NCBI GenBank assembly: GCA_964581115.1
Contig: CAZOMY010000006.1
Location: 1-64,000 of the forward strand
Reading direction: 5' to 3'
DNA from: 2-02-FULL-55-14 sp964581115
GTDB taxonomy: Bacteria; Bacteroidota; Ignavibacteria; UBA10030
DNA: 64,000 nucleotides
The notes under the pieces were generated by a model. That model had not been told where the DNA came from. It saw only the letters and a program-made list of their open reading frames with translations, and did not search any database. Positions 40,804 to 50,219 of this stretch are shown here, piece after piece. The position numbers were made by a program, and so were the translations under genes. How positions within the stretch are numbered: position 1 is the stretch's first letter; each line of letters opens with the position of its first letter.

Positions 40804-43467
40804 ATGCTCACGGCTCGCCGACCGTGTCCCTCGCCATTCTTCCTGTCCGCCGTCGTGGCGGTCCTCTTCCTCGGTGCCCCCGCCGCACACGCAGAGACGC
40901 GCGGCAAGCTCACCGGAACGATCACCGATGCCCGGACGCGAGAGCCGCTCATCGGCGTGAACATCGTGCTCGCCGGCACCGCCATGGGCGCGGCCACGGA
41001 TCCCGATGGCGTCTTCCTGATCTTGAACGTGCCCGCCGGAACCTACGAAGTGCGCATCAGCAGCATCGGCTACAGCACCCGCGTGGTACGGGATGTCCGG
41101 ATCAACGCCGGGCAGACGACCACGCTGAACGAGGCCCTGACGGAAGAGGTGGTGCAGGGACAGGAAGTGATCGTCGTCGCGACGCGCCCCGTCGTGGACA
41201 CGCGCCAGACGAGCGCGGTGAGCATTCTCGACCGGAAGGATATCAGTGCGCTTCCCGTTCAGGAGCTCAACGATATTGTCAACCTGCAGGCCGGCGTCGT
41301 CGACGGGCACTTCCGCGGCGGTCGGGTGGGCGAGGTGCAGTATCAGGTGGACGGCGTTTCGATCAACAACCCCTATGACAACTCCGCCAGCATTCGCATC
41401 GATAAATCCATCCTGCAGGAAGTGCAGGTCGTGAGCGGCACCTTCGACGCTGAATACGGCCAGGCCATGAGCGGCGTCGTGAATGCGGTACTCCGCAGCG
41501 GCTCCACCGACCGCTTTGAGTACAGCGTGGAAATGTTCGGAGGCGACTATACGGGGAGCGTCTCACGCTTTCCCCATATCGACCGGATCAGTCCCGCGGC
41601 CATCCAAAGCTACCAGTTCAGCCTCAGCGGCCCGACGCCGCTTCCTTCGACGACGTTCCTGCTCAGTGTGCGACGCTACACCGATGACGGATACCTCTAC
41701 GGTCAACGCCGGTTCTCGCCGTTCGATACCTCACGGCCCGGGGAAGGGGCGTTCTATCCGACCGGCGACAACGCCCTCGTGCCGATGAGCTTCTTCCGCG
41801 AATGGTCGGGTCAGGCGAAGATCGCCACGAGGATCTCGGGCGACATGCAGCTCAGCTATCAAGCGGTCTTCAACCGGAGCGAGCGCGGGTCCTACAGCTA
41901 CGGCTGGCGTCTCAATCCCGACGGCCTCAAACAGCCCCGCAGCCTCGCGCTGGTCCATGGGCTTGACTGGACGCACACTCTTTCGCAAACGATGTTCTAC
42001 ACCTTCAGCCTGAGGCAGAACTACTTCGACTACAAGGATGTCAAGTACGATGACATCAACGATCCACGCTACTACACCGCCAAAGGTCCCGTCTCCGATG
42101 CCAACTATGAGTACGGCGCCGTCATCCAGGGCGTTGATCTCGGCAGGTTCATGCAGCGGACGGATTCGTACGTTGCCAAGGGAAGCCTCACCTGGCAGGC
42201 TACTCGTATCCATCTCCTGAAGGCGGGCTTTGAAGCGCAGGGAGCCGCCATTCAGTTCGGTCCTCCGGGGATCCTCATCGCCAGCACGAATGCGCAGGGC
42301 GTGCAGGTGATCACGCCGTTCGTCAACCATCCCGAGCAGCCTCGCATTGTGTCGAACCATCCCCTGTGGTTCTCGTCGTTCGTCCAGGACAAGATGGAGT
42401 TCACCGACTTACTTGTGCGCGCCGGCGCCCGGCTTGAATTGTTCCATGCCCGGACGACCATCCCCGGCGATCTTGCGAATCCCGCGAACGCCATCCCCGG
42501 CGCTCCGGTCAAGGTGCCCGTCGGCACAACCATCAAGGCGTCGTTGGCGCCGCGACTCGGGATCTCCTATCCCATCACCGATCTGGCATCCGTGTTCTTC
42601 TCGTACGGCCACTTCTATCAGTATCCCGCGCTGAGCAATCTGTTCGCGAACAACGACTATTCCGTCCTGCGGAATCTGCAGGCGGGCGGCATCAGCTATG
42701 GGGTCATGGGCAATCCCGACCTCCGTCCCGAACGGACCACGCAATACGAATTCGGATACAAAGGGGCGCTGACCGAGGCCTTCGGACTCGACGTGAGCGT
42801 CTACTACAAAGATATCAGGGACCTGTTGGGCGTCGAGTTCGTTTCGACTTACACAGCGGCCGAATACGCGCGGTTCACGAACGTTGATTTCGGGAACGTG
42901 GCCGGAGCAACGCTGGCGCTTGACTATCGGGCCGGCATCCTGAGCGCTTCGCTGGACTACACGTTTCAGACGGCCCTCGGAAACTCGTCCGATCCGCGCG
43001 AGACGGCGACTCGCGCGGCCGCCGGAGAGGACCCGCGGCCGCGTGTGGTGCCGCTGGGTTGGGATCAGCGCCACACGCTCAACGCCGTCCTCGGCCTGAG
43101 CGAAGCGGGAAGCTATTCCGCCACCGTCATCGCCCGTTTCCAGAGCGGCCAGCCCTATACGCCCGTTCTAACGGCCGGGTTCGGCGGAGACATTGAGACG
43201 AATTCAGGCAAGAAATCGGCGTCGGTGATCGTTGACATGCGCACGGAGAAACAGCTTGACCTCTTCGGAGTGCGCTTGACCGTTTTCAGCCGAATCCAGA
43301 ATCTGTTCGGCGCCACCTTTTCGAACGGGTTCATCTTTGCCAGCACCGGGTCGCCCGACTACAGCCTCGTTCCCGCGGTCGATCGCAACACCCTGGCCGA
43401 CCCCAGCCGCTTCTACGCTCCCCGGCGGATCGAGATCGGTCTTTCCTTCGGCGGTTCTTCGGAGTGA
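40804..43467 (+). CDS. TonB-dependent outer-membrane receptor with carboxypeptidase-like domain
   Basis: 887 residues. A signal peptide (ending AAHAE) is followed by a carboxypeptidase-regulatory-like domain (about 35-110, GKLTGTITDARTREPLIGVN) and a possible TonB box (EVIVVA near 122). A plug domain with YQVDGVSINNPYDN follows (about 135-240), then a long 22-strand barrel ending in a phenylalanine-rich strand (IGLSFGGSSE). It should import oligosaccharides across the outer membrane. There is no SusD gene next to it; instead a 1087-residue secreted protein and a PorV-like protein follow at once. The next start lies only 4 bases after its stop. Confidence 0.9.
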   Translation: MLTARRPCPSPFFLSAVVAVLFLGAPAAHAETRGKLTGTITDARTREPLIGVNIVLAGTAMGAATDPDGVFLILNVPAGTYEVRISSIGYSTRVVRDVRINAGQTTTLNEALTEEVVQGQEVIVVATRPVVDTRQTSAVSILDRKDISALPVQELNDIVNLQAGVVDGHFRGGRVGEVQYQVDGVSINNPYDNSASIRIDKSILQEVQVVSGTFDAEYGQAMSGVVNAVLRSGSTDRFEYSVEMFGGDYTGSVSRFPHIDRISPAAIQSYQFSLSGPTPLPSTTFLLSVRRYTDDGYLYGQRRFSPFDTSRPGEGAFYPTGDNALVPMSFFREWSGQAKIATRISGDMQLSYQAVFNRSERGSYSYGWRLNPDGLKQPRSLALVHGLDWTHTLSQTMFYTFSLRQNYFDYKDVKYDDINDPRYYTAKGPVSDANYEYGAVIQGVDLGRFMQRTDSYVAKGSLTWQATRIHLLKAGFEAQGAAIQFGPPGILIASTNAQGVQVITPFVNHPEQPRIVSNHPLWFSSFVQDKMEFTDLLVRAGARLELFHARTTIPGDLANPANAIPGAPVKVPVGTTIKASLAPRLGISYPITDLASVFFSYGHFYQYPALSNLFANNDYSVLRNLQAGGISYGVMGNPDLRPERTTQYEFGYKGALTEAFGLDVSVYYKDIRDLLGVEFVSTYTAAEYARFTNVDFGNVAGATLALDYRAGILSASLDYTFQTALGNSSDPRETATRAAAGEDPRPRVVPLGWDQRHTLNAVLGLSEAGSYSATVIARFQSGQPYTPVLTAGFGGDIETNSGKKSASVIVDMRTEKQLDLFGVRLTVFSRIQNLFGATFSNGFIFASTGSPDYSLVPAVDRNTLADPSRFYAPRRIEIGLSFGGSSE

Positions 43468-43471
43468 CGCT

Positions 43472-46400
43472 ATGAGAACAACACCCCTTGCTCCCTTGTT
43501 GTTTGCGTCGCTGCTGGCCGGTATCCCGGCGGTTGCGCAGTATCGTCCTGTTGTTCCCAAGAGCCTCAGGGGCAATCTTCAGGCGGAACGACTGGGTGTG
43601 CACGATGCCAACAATATCCGCACATACTTCTACAACTATGGGATGGTCGGCGACTATCCTCCTGATCCGATCGGAGTGGACCTCAGCGTCTTCCACTCGA
43701 TGGAGGTTCCCAAGGGGAGCGGACTGAACTACTCCGACGGGGCCACGCCGTATGTGCTGGCGCGTGTTCCGCTCAATGGCGGCGCCGGACAGAAAGAGCT
43801 CATGCTGACCGGCTACCGTGAACGGCAGGCCTCGGAGCCCTTTGGGCGGTGGGTCATGCGTCTGGAGCCACGACCGGGCTACTTCCAGGAAGACCCCACC
43901 ATCAATCGCGGTCGGTCTCCGGCGCTCAGCAACGACGCCCGAACGTGGCCCGACCAGTGGCCCGATCGACTTGCCGATCCCGACGATCCGGGATGGTCCG
44001 GGTCGTGGAACGGCTACTTCGGCAAGCGCGCGGCAGCCGATCAAGAGAGCTTCTTCGTCGTCGACGACGATTACTACACAGCGCTCGATTTCTTTCCCGA
44101 CAGTCGCGATAACACGCGCCGGGGTCTGGGAATGATGATGGAGGTCCGCGGCTTTCAGTGGGCCAACCCCCAGGCGGGCAATGTTGTCTTCTACCACTAC
44201 GATGTCGTGAACGAAGGAACCACCGATTACAACGACAACCTCCTGTTCGGCATCTACATGGATTCCGGAGTCGGAGGGTCGTCCATCTCGTGCGACGGTA
44301 TCGCCGAATCCGACGACGATAACGCGTTCTTCGATCGGTCGCTCGGCTTGAACCTGACGTACACCTGGGATTCCAGGGGCCATGGCGTCGGCTTGTCGAG
44401 CACCTGCCTGCGCACGGGGTATCTGGGATACGCCTACCTTGAGACGCCCGGCAATCCCTTCGACCTCCGCGACAACGACCTCGACGGTATCACCGATGAG
44501 AAGCGCGACGGGGGGCCCGGCACGCTCATCCAGGGCATGTCGAACATCCGCGCCCACGCCCAGGCCAACTATGACTTTGCCGAATTCGAAGCCTACGGCG
44601 GCACACTCGAGAATCGTCCCGCCTACAACACGGAGTATTGGTGGACCGGCGACGAGGATATGGATTGGGTCGCGGAGTTCGATGATACGGGCGGCGATGG
44701 AGTGTTCGGCACCAATGACACCGGAGAGGAGGACGGCATCCCGACCGCTGGGGAGGCGAATTTCGATCAGAAAGACATTGAGGAATCTGACCAGATCGGC
44801 CTGACCGGATTCAAGATGAATCGCATCCGAGCCGGTGAAGGAAGCCCGACGACGGAGACCGACGGCATCATCTTCTTCGATGATGGCGTCAAGAACTGGC
44901 CCAAGCGGCTCTACGACCAATTCACCGACCCGACGGAGAGCAATCGATTCGACCCGCCGCTGGCGCTCAATTACAATATCGGCTTCCTGTTCACCTCGGG
45001 GACCTTCCGCCTGCCGGCGGGGAAACAGGAGCGATTCAGTCTGGCCTTGGCCTATGGCGTTGGATTGGCCGAGCTCCGAACGACCGTCCGGATCGTTCAG
45101 CGCATCTACACGTCGAACTACCAGTTCGTCGTCCCTCCCAAACTGCCTGTGCTCACGGCCGAGTCCGGGGACCGACTCGTCAAGTTGACATGGAGCGACG
45201 TTTCCGAGCGAAGCGCCGACCCGGTCACCCGGAAAATGGACTTCGAAGGATACCGGGTCTATCGCGCCACGGACCCGATCTTCATGGACACGAAGACGAT
45301 CTCGAACGCCCGCGGGACCGACAGGATGCCGTTCGGATCCCCTCTCATTCAATTCGACCTGAAGAATGAACACGAGGGATACTCTTCGATCACCGTCGAC
45401 GGGGTGGCGTATTACCTCGGCGCGAACACCGGCGTGCCGCACACCTTCATCGACACGACGGTGACGAACGGCGTAACCTACTACTATGCGGTCTGTGCGT
45501 ATGACCACGGAGATGAGGAGCTGGGCTACTACCCGTCGGAGAACGCGATCAACATCTCCCGGACGCCTCGCGGCGGCACGATCCTTCCCCAGAACGTCGT
45601 GGAGGTCCGTCCGAATCCGCGGGCGCTTGGCTTCTCTGCCGGTTCGACGACGGATGTTGCACGTGTTGCCGGCTCGGGCGAAGGGACGGTCGCGGTACGG
45701 GTGGTCAACTCGAACGATGTCCCTGACGGGCGGCGACTGCAGATCCGGATGCTGACTTCGGCGCCGGAGAACATCCATGCAGACTACTACCAGATGGTCG
45801 ACAGCATATCGGGTACGGTCTATATCGAGCGCGGCACCGACTTTGCCGCAACGGGCAACGGTCCCGTGGGAGCGGGCATCTTGCCCCTGGTGAGCACGAT
45901 CGATACGCCCACGCCTGATTCGGCGCGTTCCGGCTTCTCCCCGGGCGCTCAAACGAACGTGCGGCTGACCTTCGCCTACATGCCGGTGCTCCCGGTCAAT
46001 CGACGCCGGGCGGGTTACCCGAACGACCTTCGATTCGAGTTCTCCAGTGCCGTTGTGGACACCTCGATACCGCTCAGCTTCATTCTGCCGGCCCGGCCGA
46101 TCAAGTTCCGTGTCTGGGCGTTGACCCCCGGCGGTTCGCTGCCGTTGAAGGTGGTGTTCCGCGACGGCTCGGGGAGCGCCGACAGCACGTTGAGCTCCCC
46201 GAATGATATCTGTTATGTCGCCACGCCGAACCCGACGGGTGATTCGCTCATGGCAACCTGGAATGTGAAGGTCGATACGGCCGGAGTCCCCGGCTCGATC
46301 GTACCCCCGCAACCCGGCGATGTCTACAACCTCCTGCTGAGAATGCCGTTTGTCGACGGGGAGGTCTTCTCCTTCTCGACCTCGGGTCAGCGGATCGATC

Positions 46401-46735
46401 ACCAGAGAGCGGCCTCAGAAGGGGCCTTCGAACCTTACGTCGTGCCGAATCCTTACGTCGCGGCAGCGATCTTTGAGCCGGAACGGTTCGCCGTCTCCGG
46501 CCGCGGGGTTCGGCGGCTCGAATTCCGCGGTCTGCCCTCGACGTGCACGATCCGCATCTACACTATACGCGGGGAGCTTGTCGAAACGCTGCGGCACGAG
46601 GACTCCCTTGACGGATACGTCGCCTGGAACCTTCGGACGAAGGACAACCTGGATGTGGCGCCGGGGCTCTACCTGTACCACGTCGATGCCGGACCGTTGG
46701 GGACGAAGGTCGGCAAGTTCTCCATCATCAAATAA
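43472..46735 (+). CDS. Large secreted protein of unknown fold with T9SS-like C-terminus
   Basis: 1087 residues from ATG 43472, with a signal peptide ending AVAQ. The middle is rich in Asp, Gly and Asn, with calcium-binding-like stretches (DLRDNDLDGITDEKRDGG near 330-350 and similar ones around 400-430). Fibronectin-III-like segments follow (about 560-700, including YAVCAYDHGDEE). The last 90 residues (VPNPYVAAAIFEP ... APGLYLYHVD ... GKFSIIK) form a sorting-domain-like immunoglobulin fold. I do not recognise a catalytic motif. Similar large proteins occur between TonB receptors and PorV homologs in Ignavibacteria-type genomes. It may replace SusD as the surface partner of the receptor. Confidence 0.7.
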   Translation: MRTTPLAPLLFASLLAGIPAVAQYRPVVPKSLRGNLQAERLGVHDANNIRTYFYNYGMVGDYPPDPIGVDLSVFHSMEVPKGSGLNYSDGATPYVLARVPLNGGAGQKELMLTGYRERQASEPFGRWVMRLEPRPGYFQEDPTINRGRSPALSNDARTWPDQWPDRLADPDDPGWSGSWNGYFGKRAAADQESFFVVDDDYYTALDFFPDSRDNTRRGLGMMMEVRGFQWANPQAGNVVFYHYDVVNEGTTDYNDNLLFGIYMDSGVGGSSISCDGIAESDDDNAFFDRSLGLNLTYTWDSRGHGVGLSSTCLRTGYLGYAYLETPGNPFDLRDNDLDGITDEKRDGGPGTLIQGMSNIRAHAQANYDFAEFEAYGGTLENRPAYNTEYWWTGDEDMDWVAEFDDTGGDGVFGTNDTGEEDGIPTAGEANFDQKDIEESDQIGLTGFKMNRIRAGEGSPTTETDGIIFFDDGVKNWPKRLYDQFTDPTESNRFDPPLALNYNIGFLFTSGTFRLPAGKQERFSLALAYGVGLAELRTTVRIVQRIYTSNYQFVVPPKLPVLTAESGDRLVKLTWSDVSERSADPVTRKMDFEGYRVYRATDPIFMDTKTISNARGTDRMPFGSPLIQFDLKNEHEGYSSITVDGVAYYLGANTGVPHTFIDTTVTNGVTYYYAVCAYDHGDEELGYYPSENAINISRTPRGGTILPQNVVEVRPNPRALGFSAGSTTDVARVAGSGEGTVAVRVVNSNDVPDGRRLQIRMLTSAPENIHADYYQMVDSISGTVYIERGTDFAATGNGPVGAGILPLVSTIDTPTPDSARSGFSPGAQTNVRLTFAYMPVLPVNRRRAGYPNDLRFEFSSAVVDTSIPLSFILPARPIKFRVWALTPGGSLPLKVVFRDGSGSADSTLSSPNDICYVATPNPTGDSLMATWNVKVDTAGVPGSIVPPQPGDVYNLLLRMPFVDGEVFSFSTSGQRIDHQRAASEGAFEPYVVPNPYVAAAIFEPERFAVSGRGVRRLEFRGLPSTCTIRIYTIRGELVETLRHEDSLDGYVAWNLRTKDNLDVAPGLYLYHVDAGPLGTKVGKFSIIK

Positions 46736-46750
46736 GCGGGGAGGACCACC

Positions 46751-47761
46751 ATGCGATCACATCGACCCTTCGTGATGGTGTCCATGACGCTGTTCGCCAT
46801 GAGCGTCGCCGCGGCGCAGACGAACGTTGCGACGACGATCGGCCAGTTCCTGTTGATCGAGCCGAGCGCACGCATCAGCGCCATGGGCAATGCCGGTTCG
46901 ACGTTCACGGACGAACCGATGGCGGCGTATTACAATCCGGCCTCGCTCGGGAATCTGCCGACGGCTTCCGCTCAGTTCACGCACGCACCGTGGCTGGGAG
47001 GCATCACGTACAACTATGCGCTGGCGACGGTGCCGATGGGGACCTCGGCGCTGATGCTGAGCGTGACGTCGCTGCGCTCAGGCGACATCGCCGTGCGAAC
47101 GGTCCAACAACCCCTTGGAACCGGCGAGTACTATACCGTCTCGAACATCTCGTTCGGCCTTGGATATGGGCTCCGGGTGACCGATCGGATTGCCGCCGGC
47201 GTTCAGGTGTCGTATCTTCAGGAAACGATCTGGCACAGCAGCGTAAGCGCCATGGCCGTCAATCTCGGTACTCAGTACCGATTGACGGACGGCGGGGTGA
47301 CCATCGGAGCCAGCCTCTCGAACTTCGGCACGCGCGACCAGTACCGTGGGAGAGACCTCCGGGTCCGATACGACCTTGACCCGGAGACGTACGGCGGGAA
47401 CAGCGCTTTGCCGGCGGAGCTCTACACCGACCCTTACGGATTGCCGATCCTGTTCCGCGTCGGTCTGTCGCTTCCTGTTTCCGTGGCCGAGGATCACCGG
47501 CTGTTGTTCGTTCTTGACGCGCAGCATCCCAACAACAACACCGAAAGCATCAGCTTCGGCGGCGAGTACACGTACGCCGGCCTGTTTGCCGTTCGAGCCG
47601 GCTACCAGAATCTTTTCGAGCAGGATTCGGAGGTCGGCCTGACGGCCGGCGCCGGCCTGCTGGTCGAAGCGCTCGGCAGCGACCTGAGAATGGACTACGC
47701 TTGGACGGAGTTCGGCCGTCTCGGACACGTCCAACGCATCACGATCGGCTTCTCGTTCTGA
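46751..47761 (+). CDS. PorV/PorQ family outer-membrane beta-barrel protein
   Basis: 336 residues with a signal peptide ending SVAAAQ. The opening FLLIEPSARISAMGNAGS and AAYYNPASLG is the standard PorV/PorQ (UPF0164) signature. The rest is a FadL-like beta-barrel of alternating strands, ending in an aromatic residue (ITIGFSF). In type IX secretion, PorV shuttles cargo from the translocon to the attachment complex. This copy is in a polysaccharide locus rather than with por genes, so it may serve the local cargo proteins. A GGGGAGG ribosome site precedes it. Confidence 0.85.
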   Translation: MRSHRPFVMVSMTLFAMSVAAAQTNVATTIGQFLLIEPSARISAMGNAGSTFTDEPMAAYYNPASLGNLPTASAQFTHAPWLGGITYNYALATVPMGTSALMLSVTSLRSGDIAVRTVQQPLGTGEYYTVSNISFGLGYGLRVTDRIAAGVQVSYLQETIWHSSVSAMAVNLGTQYRLTDGGVTIGASLSNFGTRDQYRGRDLRVRYDLDPETYGGNSALPAELYTDPYGLPILFRVGLSLPVSVAEDHRLLFVLDAQHPNNNTESISFGGEYTYAGLFAVRAGYQNLFEQDSEVGLTAGAGLLVEALGSDLRMDYAWTEFGRLGHVQRITIGFSF

Positions 47762-47793
47762 CCGGTGCAGCCGGTCGCACACTACCGCAGACC

Positions 47794-50211
47794 ATGGCCT
47801 CCGATACTCCCGCATCTTTCCCGTTCGACAACGGGCTCGGCCGTTTTGGTGATGACGGCTGGACCTACCGCATCGCAACTCCGCGCACTCCGCGTCCCTG
47901 GGTCAACGTGGTCAGCAACGGCACATTCGGGTTTGTGATCTCTCAAGCGGGCGGCGGCTACAGCTGGCGGGAGAACGCACAACTCAACCGGATCACCCGC
48001 TGGGAACAGGACCTCATCAAGGATGAGTGGGGAAAATTCCTTTACCTGCGCGATGCCGACGAGGGCCATGCCTGGTCGGCGGCATGGAAGCCGATGTGCG
48101 TCGAGCCGGAAACCTATGCCTGTACGCACGGTGTCGGATGGTCGCGGATCGATTCGCGTACGAACGACATCGATTCGTCGTGGACGATGTTCGTTCCGGT
48201 CGATGCGCCCGTCGAGGTCTGGATCGTCCGATTGACGAACCGCTCAGCGAAGATGCGCCGATTGCAGCTCCTGACCTATTTTGAGTGGAATCTCGGAGCG
48301 GCCCCCGACTGGCACCGCGAGTTCCACCGCTCGTTCATCGAGACCTCATACGACGAAAAGCTTGGAGCGCTGTTCGCGACCAAGCGGCTGTGGGAAGTGC
48401 CTTCGGACAAGGGACACTGGAACCGGAATTGGGAGTACGTCGCCTTCCATGGCTGCTCGCTTCCGCCGGTGTCCTACGACGCCGACAAGGAATCCTTCCT
48501 CGGCATGTATCGCGATCTCCGCTCGCCGCGGGCAGTGGAGGAGGGGACGCTGGGGCGGAACACGGGGAACTGGCTGGATGCGATCGCCAGCCTGCAGAAT
48601 GAGGTGACGCTGGAGCCCGGTGCCGATGTGACGCTCGTGTATACCGTGGGGGCAACGACCTCACGTCGAGAGGCGTCGAAGATCTTGAAAGCCTATAGCG
48701 ATCCCGAGGTCGCCCAAGCGTCTCTGAAACGTGTCACGGAACGATGGCGCTCCCTGCTTGGGCGCTTCGCCGTCGAAACGCCGGACGCATCGATGAATAC
48801 CATGCTCTCACCGTGGTTGCAGTACCAGGCGATCTCAGGCCGGTTGGAGGGTCGAACCGCTTACTACCAGGTGGGCGGCGCCTACGGATTTCGCGACCAG
48901 TTGCAGGACAGTCAGATCTTCCTTCCGCTCGAACCCGCGCGAACGGCCCAGCAGATACGTCTGCATGCGCGTCACCAGTACAAGGACGGGACGGTCTACC
49001 ATTGGTGGCACCCGCTCTCGGAAACGGGTCTTCCCACCGACATGACCGATGATCTCTTGTGGTTGCCGTACCTCGTTGCGCAGTATCTCGACGAAACCGA
49101 CGACCGATCACTGCTCAAGGCCCGGGAGCCCTTCCTCGATGAGCCACGGGGCGCCACGATCTATGATCACTCGACCAGGGCTATCGACCGCGTGCTCAAA
49201 CGGATGAGCCGGCGCGGTCTTCCGCTGATCGGTGCCGGCGATTGGAACGACGGTCTGAGCGCCGTTGGACTGAAATGGAAGGGCGAATCGATCTGGCTGG
49301 GCCAGTTCCTGTACGCCGTCCTCACCGCTTTTGCGCCGATCGCAGACCGGGCGCGTGACAGCGCGCGGGCGCGTCGTTACCGCTCGGCGGCCTCTCGGCT
49401 GAAGCGGAATCTCAACCGTCACGGCTGGGACGGCGAATACTACTATGGAGCGACCAAGGACGACGGCGAACGGCTGGGAAGCGCCCGGAACCGCCAAGGG
49501 AGGGTGTGGCTGAACACGCAAACGTGGGCGATCCTGGCCGATGTGGCCGATCCCAAACGGGCACGGCAGGTCTTCGACATCGTCGAACAGAAGCTTGAGG
49601 GAAAGAACGGCACGTTACTGCTGACCCCTGCGTACTCCGTGCCCGATCCGGACATAGGATACCTCACCCGTTACGCCGCCGGCATGCGGGAGAATGGGGG
49701 TGTGTACACGCACGCCGCCACATGGTCGATCCTCGCGGCGGCACGACTGGGCCGCGCTGAAGCGGCCTATCGTCTCTTCCGGAAGATCAATCCCATCCTG
49801 CTCGGTTCGAACCCCCGGGAGTACTGCGCAGAGCCCTACGTGACCCCGGGAAATATCGAGGGACCCGATTCACGATTCTACGGAAAAGGAGGATGGACGT
49901 GGTACACCGGTTCTGCCGCCTGGCTCTTCAGAGCCGGCGTGGAAGGGATCCTCGGCGTCAAGGCGGTTCGAGGTGAACTCGCCGTCGAACCCTGCATCCC
50001 TGCTGCCTGGAAGCAGTATCGCGTTCAAAGGACCTTCCGTGGCGCCGTCTACCGCATCCTGGTGCAGAACCCTGACGGACGCTCGGAGGGGATTCAGCAG
50101 GCGTCGGTGGACGGCAAGCCGCTCACGATCACGCCGGGACAGCGCGCCGTCACCCTGCCGAGGGCGCGCCCCGGATCGACGGTGGATGTCACGATCGTCA
50201 TTGGACAGTGA
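47794..50211 (+). CDS. Glycoside hydrolase family 94 phosphorylase
   Basis: 805 residues without a signal peptide, so cytoplasmic. The layout is an N-terminal beta-sandwich (about 1-290), helical linker, and (alpha/alpha)6 barrel (about 330-720). GGAYGFRDQLQDSQ near 367 and GAGDWNDGLS with the catalytic Asp486 of the DWND motif are present, and EGPDSRFYGKGGWTWYTG follows. It cleaves a beta-glucosidic bond with phosphate, releasing glucose 1-phosphate. The GGAYGFRDQLQD ... HWWHP ... TDDLLWLPYLVAQY pattern closely resembles the GH94 domain of cyclic beta-1,2-glucan synthases. This favours a beta-1,2 substrate, but cellobiose- or laminaribiose-type activity is not excluded. It is shorter than characterised 1,2-beta-oligoglucan phosphorylases (about 1100 residues). 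Confidence 0.85.
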   Translation: MASDTPASFPFDNGLGRFGDDGWTYRIATPRTPRPWVNVVSNGTFGFVISQAGGGYSWRENAQLNRITRWEQDLIKDEWGKFLYLRDADEGHAWSAAWKPMCVEPETYACTHGVGWSRIDSRTNDIDSSWTMFVPVDAPVEVWIVRLTNRSAKMRRLQLLTYFEWNLGAAPDWHREFHRSFIETSYDEKLGALFATKRLWEVPSDKGHWNRNWEYVAFHGCSLPPVSYDADKESFLGMYRDLRSPRAVEEGTLGRNTGNWLDAIASLQNEVTLEPGADVTLVYTVGATTSRREASKILKAYSDPEVAQASLKRVTERWRSLLGRFAVETPDASMNTMLSPWLQYQAISGRLEGRTAYYQVGGAYGFRDQLQDSQIFLPLEPARTAQQIRLHARHQYKDGTVYHWWHPLSETGLPTDMTDDLLWLPYLVAQYLDETDDRSLLKAREPFLDEPRGATIYDHSTRAIDRVLKRMSRRGLPLIGAGDWNDGLSAVGLKWKGESIWLGQFLYAVLTAFAPIADRARDSARARRYRSAASRLKRNLNRHGWDGEYYYGATKDDGERLGSARNRQGRVWLNTQTWAILADVADPKRARQVFDIVEQKLEGKNGTLLLTPAYSVPDPDIGYLTRYAAGMRENGGVYTHAATWSILAAARLGRAEAAYRLFRKINPILLGSNPREYCAEPYVTPGNIEGPDSRFYGKGGWTWYTGSAAWLFRAGVEGILGVKAVRGELAVEPCIPAAWKQYRVQRTFRGAVYRILVQNPDGRSEGIQQASVDGKPLTITPGQRAVTLPRARPGSTVDVTIVIGQ

Positions 50212-50219
50212 GGGGGGAC

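Noticed and set aside
43331..46402. 1023-codon open frame on the minus strand
   Set aside because: It is exactly opposite the 1087-residue secreted protein, has Arg/His/Asp-rich low-complexity composition, no recognisable motif and no ribosome site. It is a GC-driven shadow.
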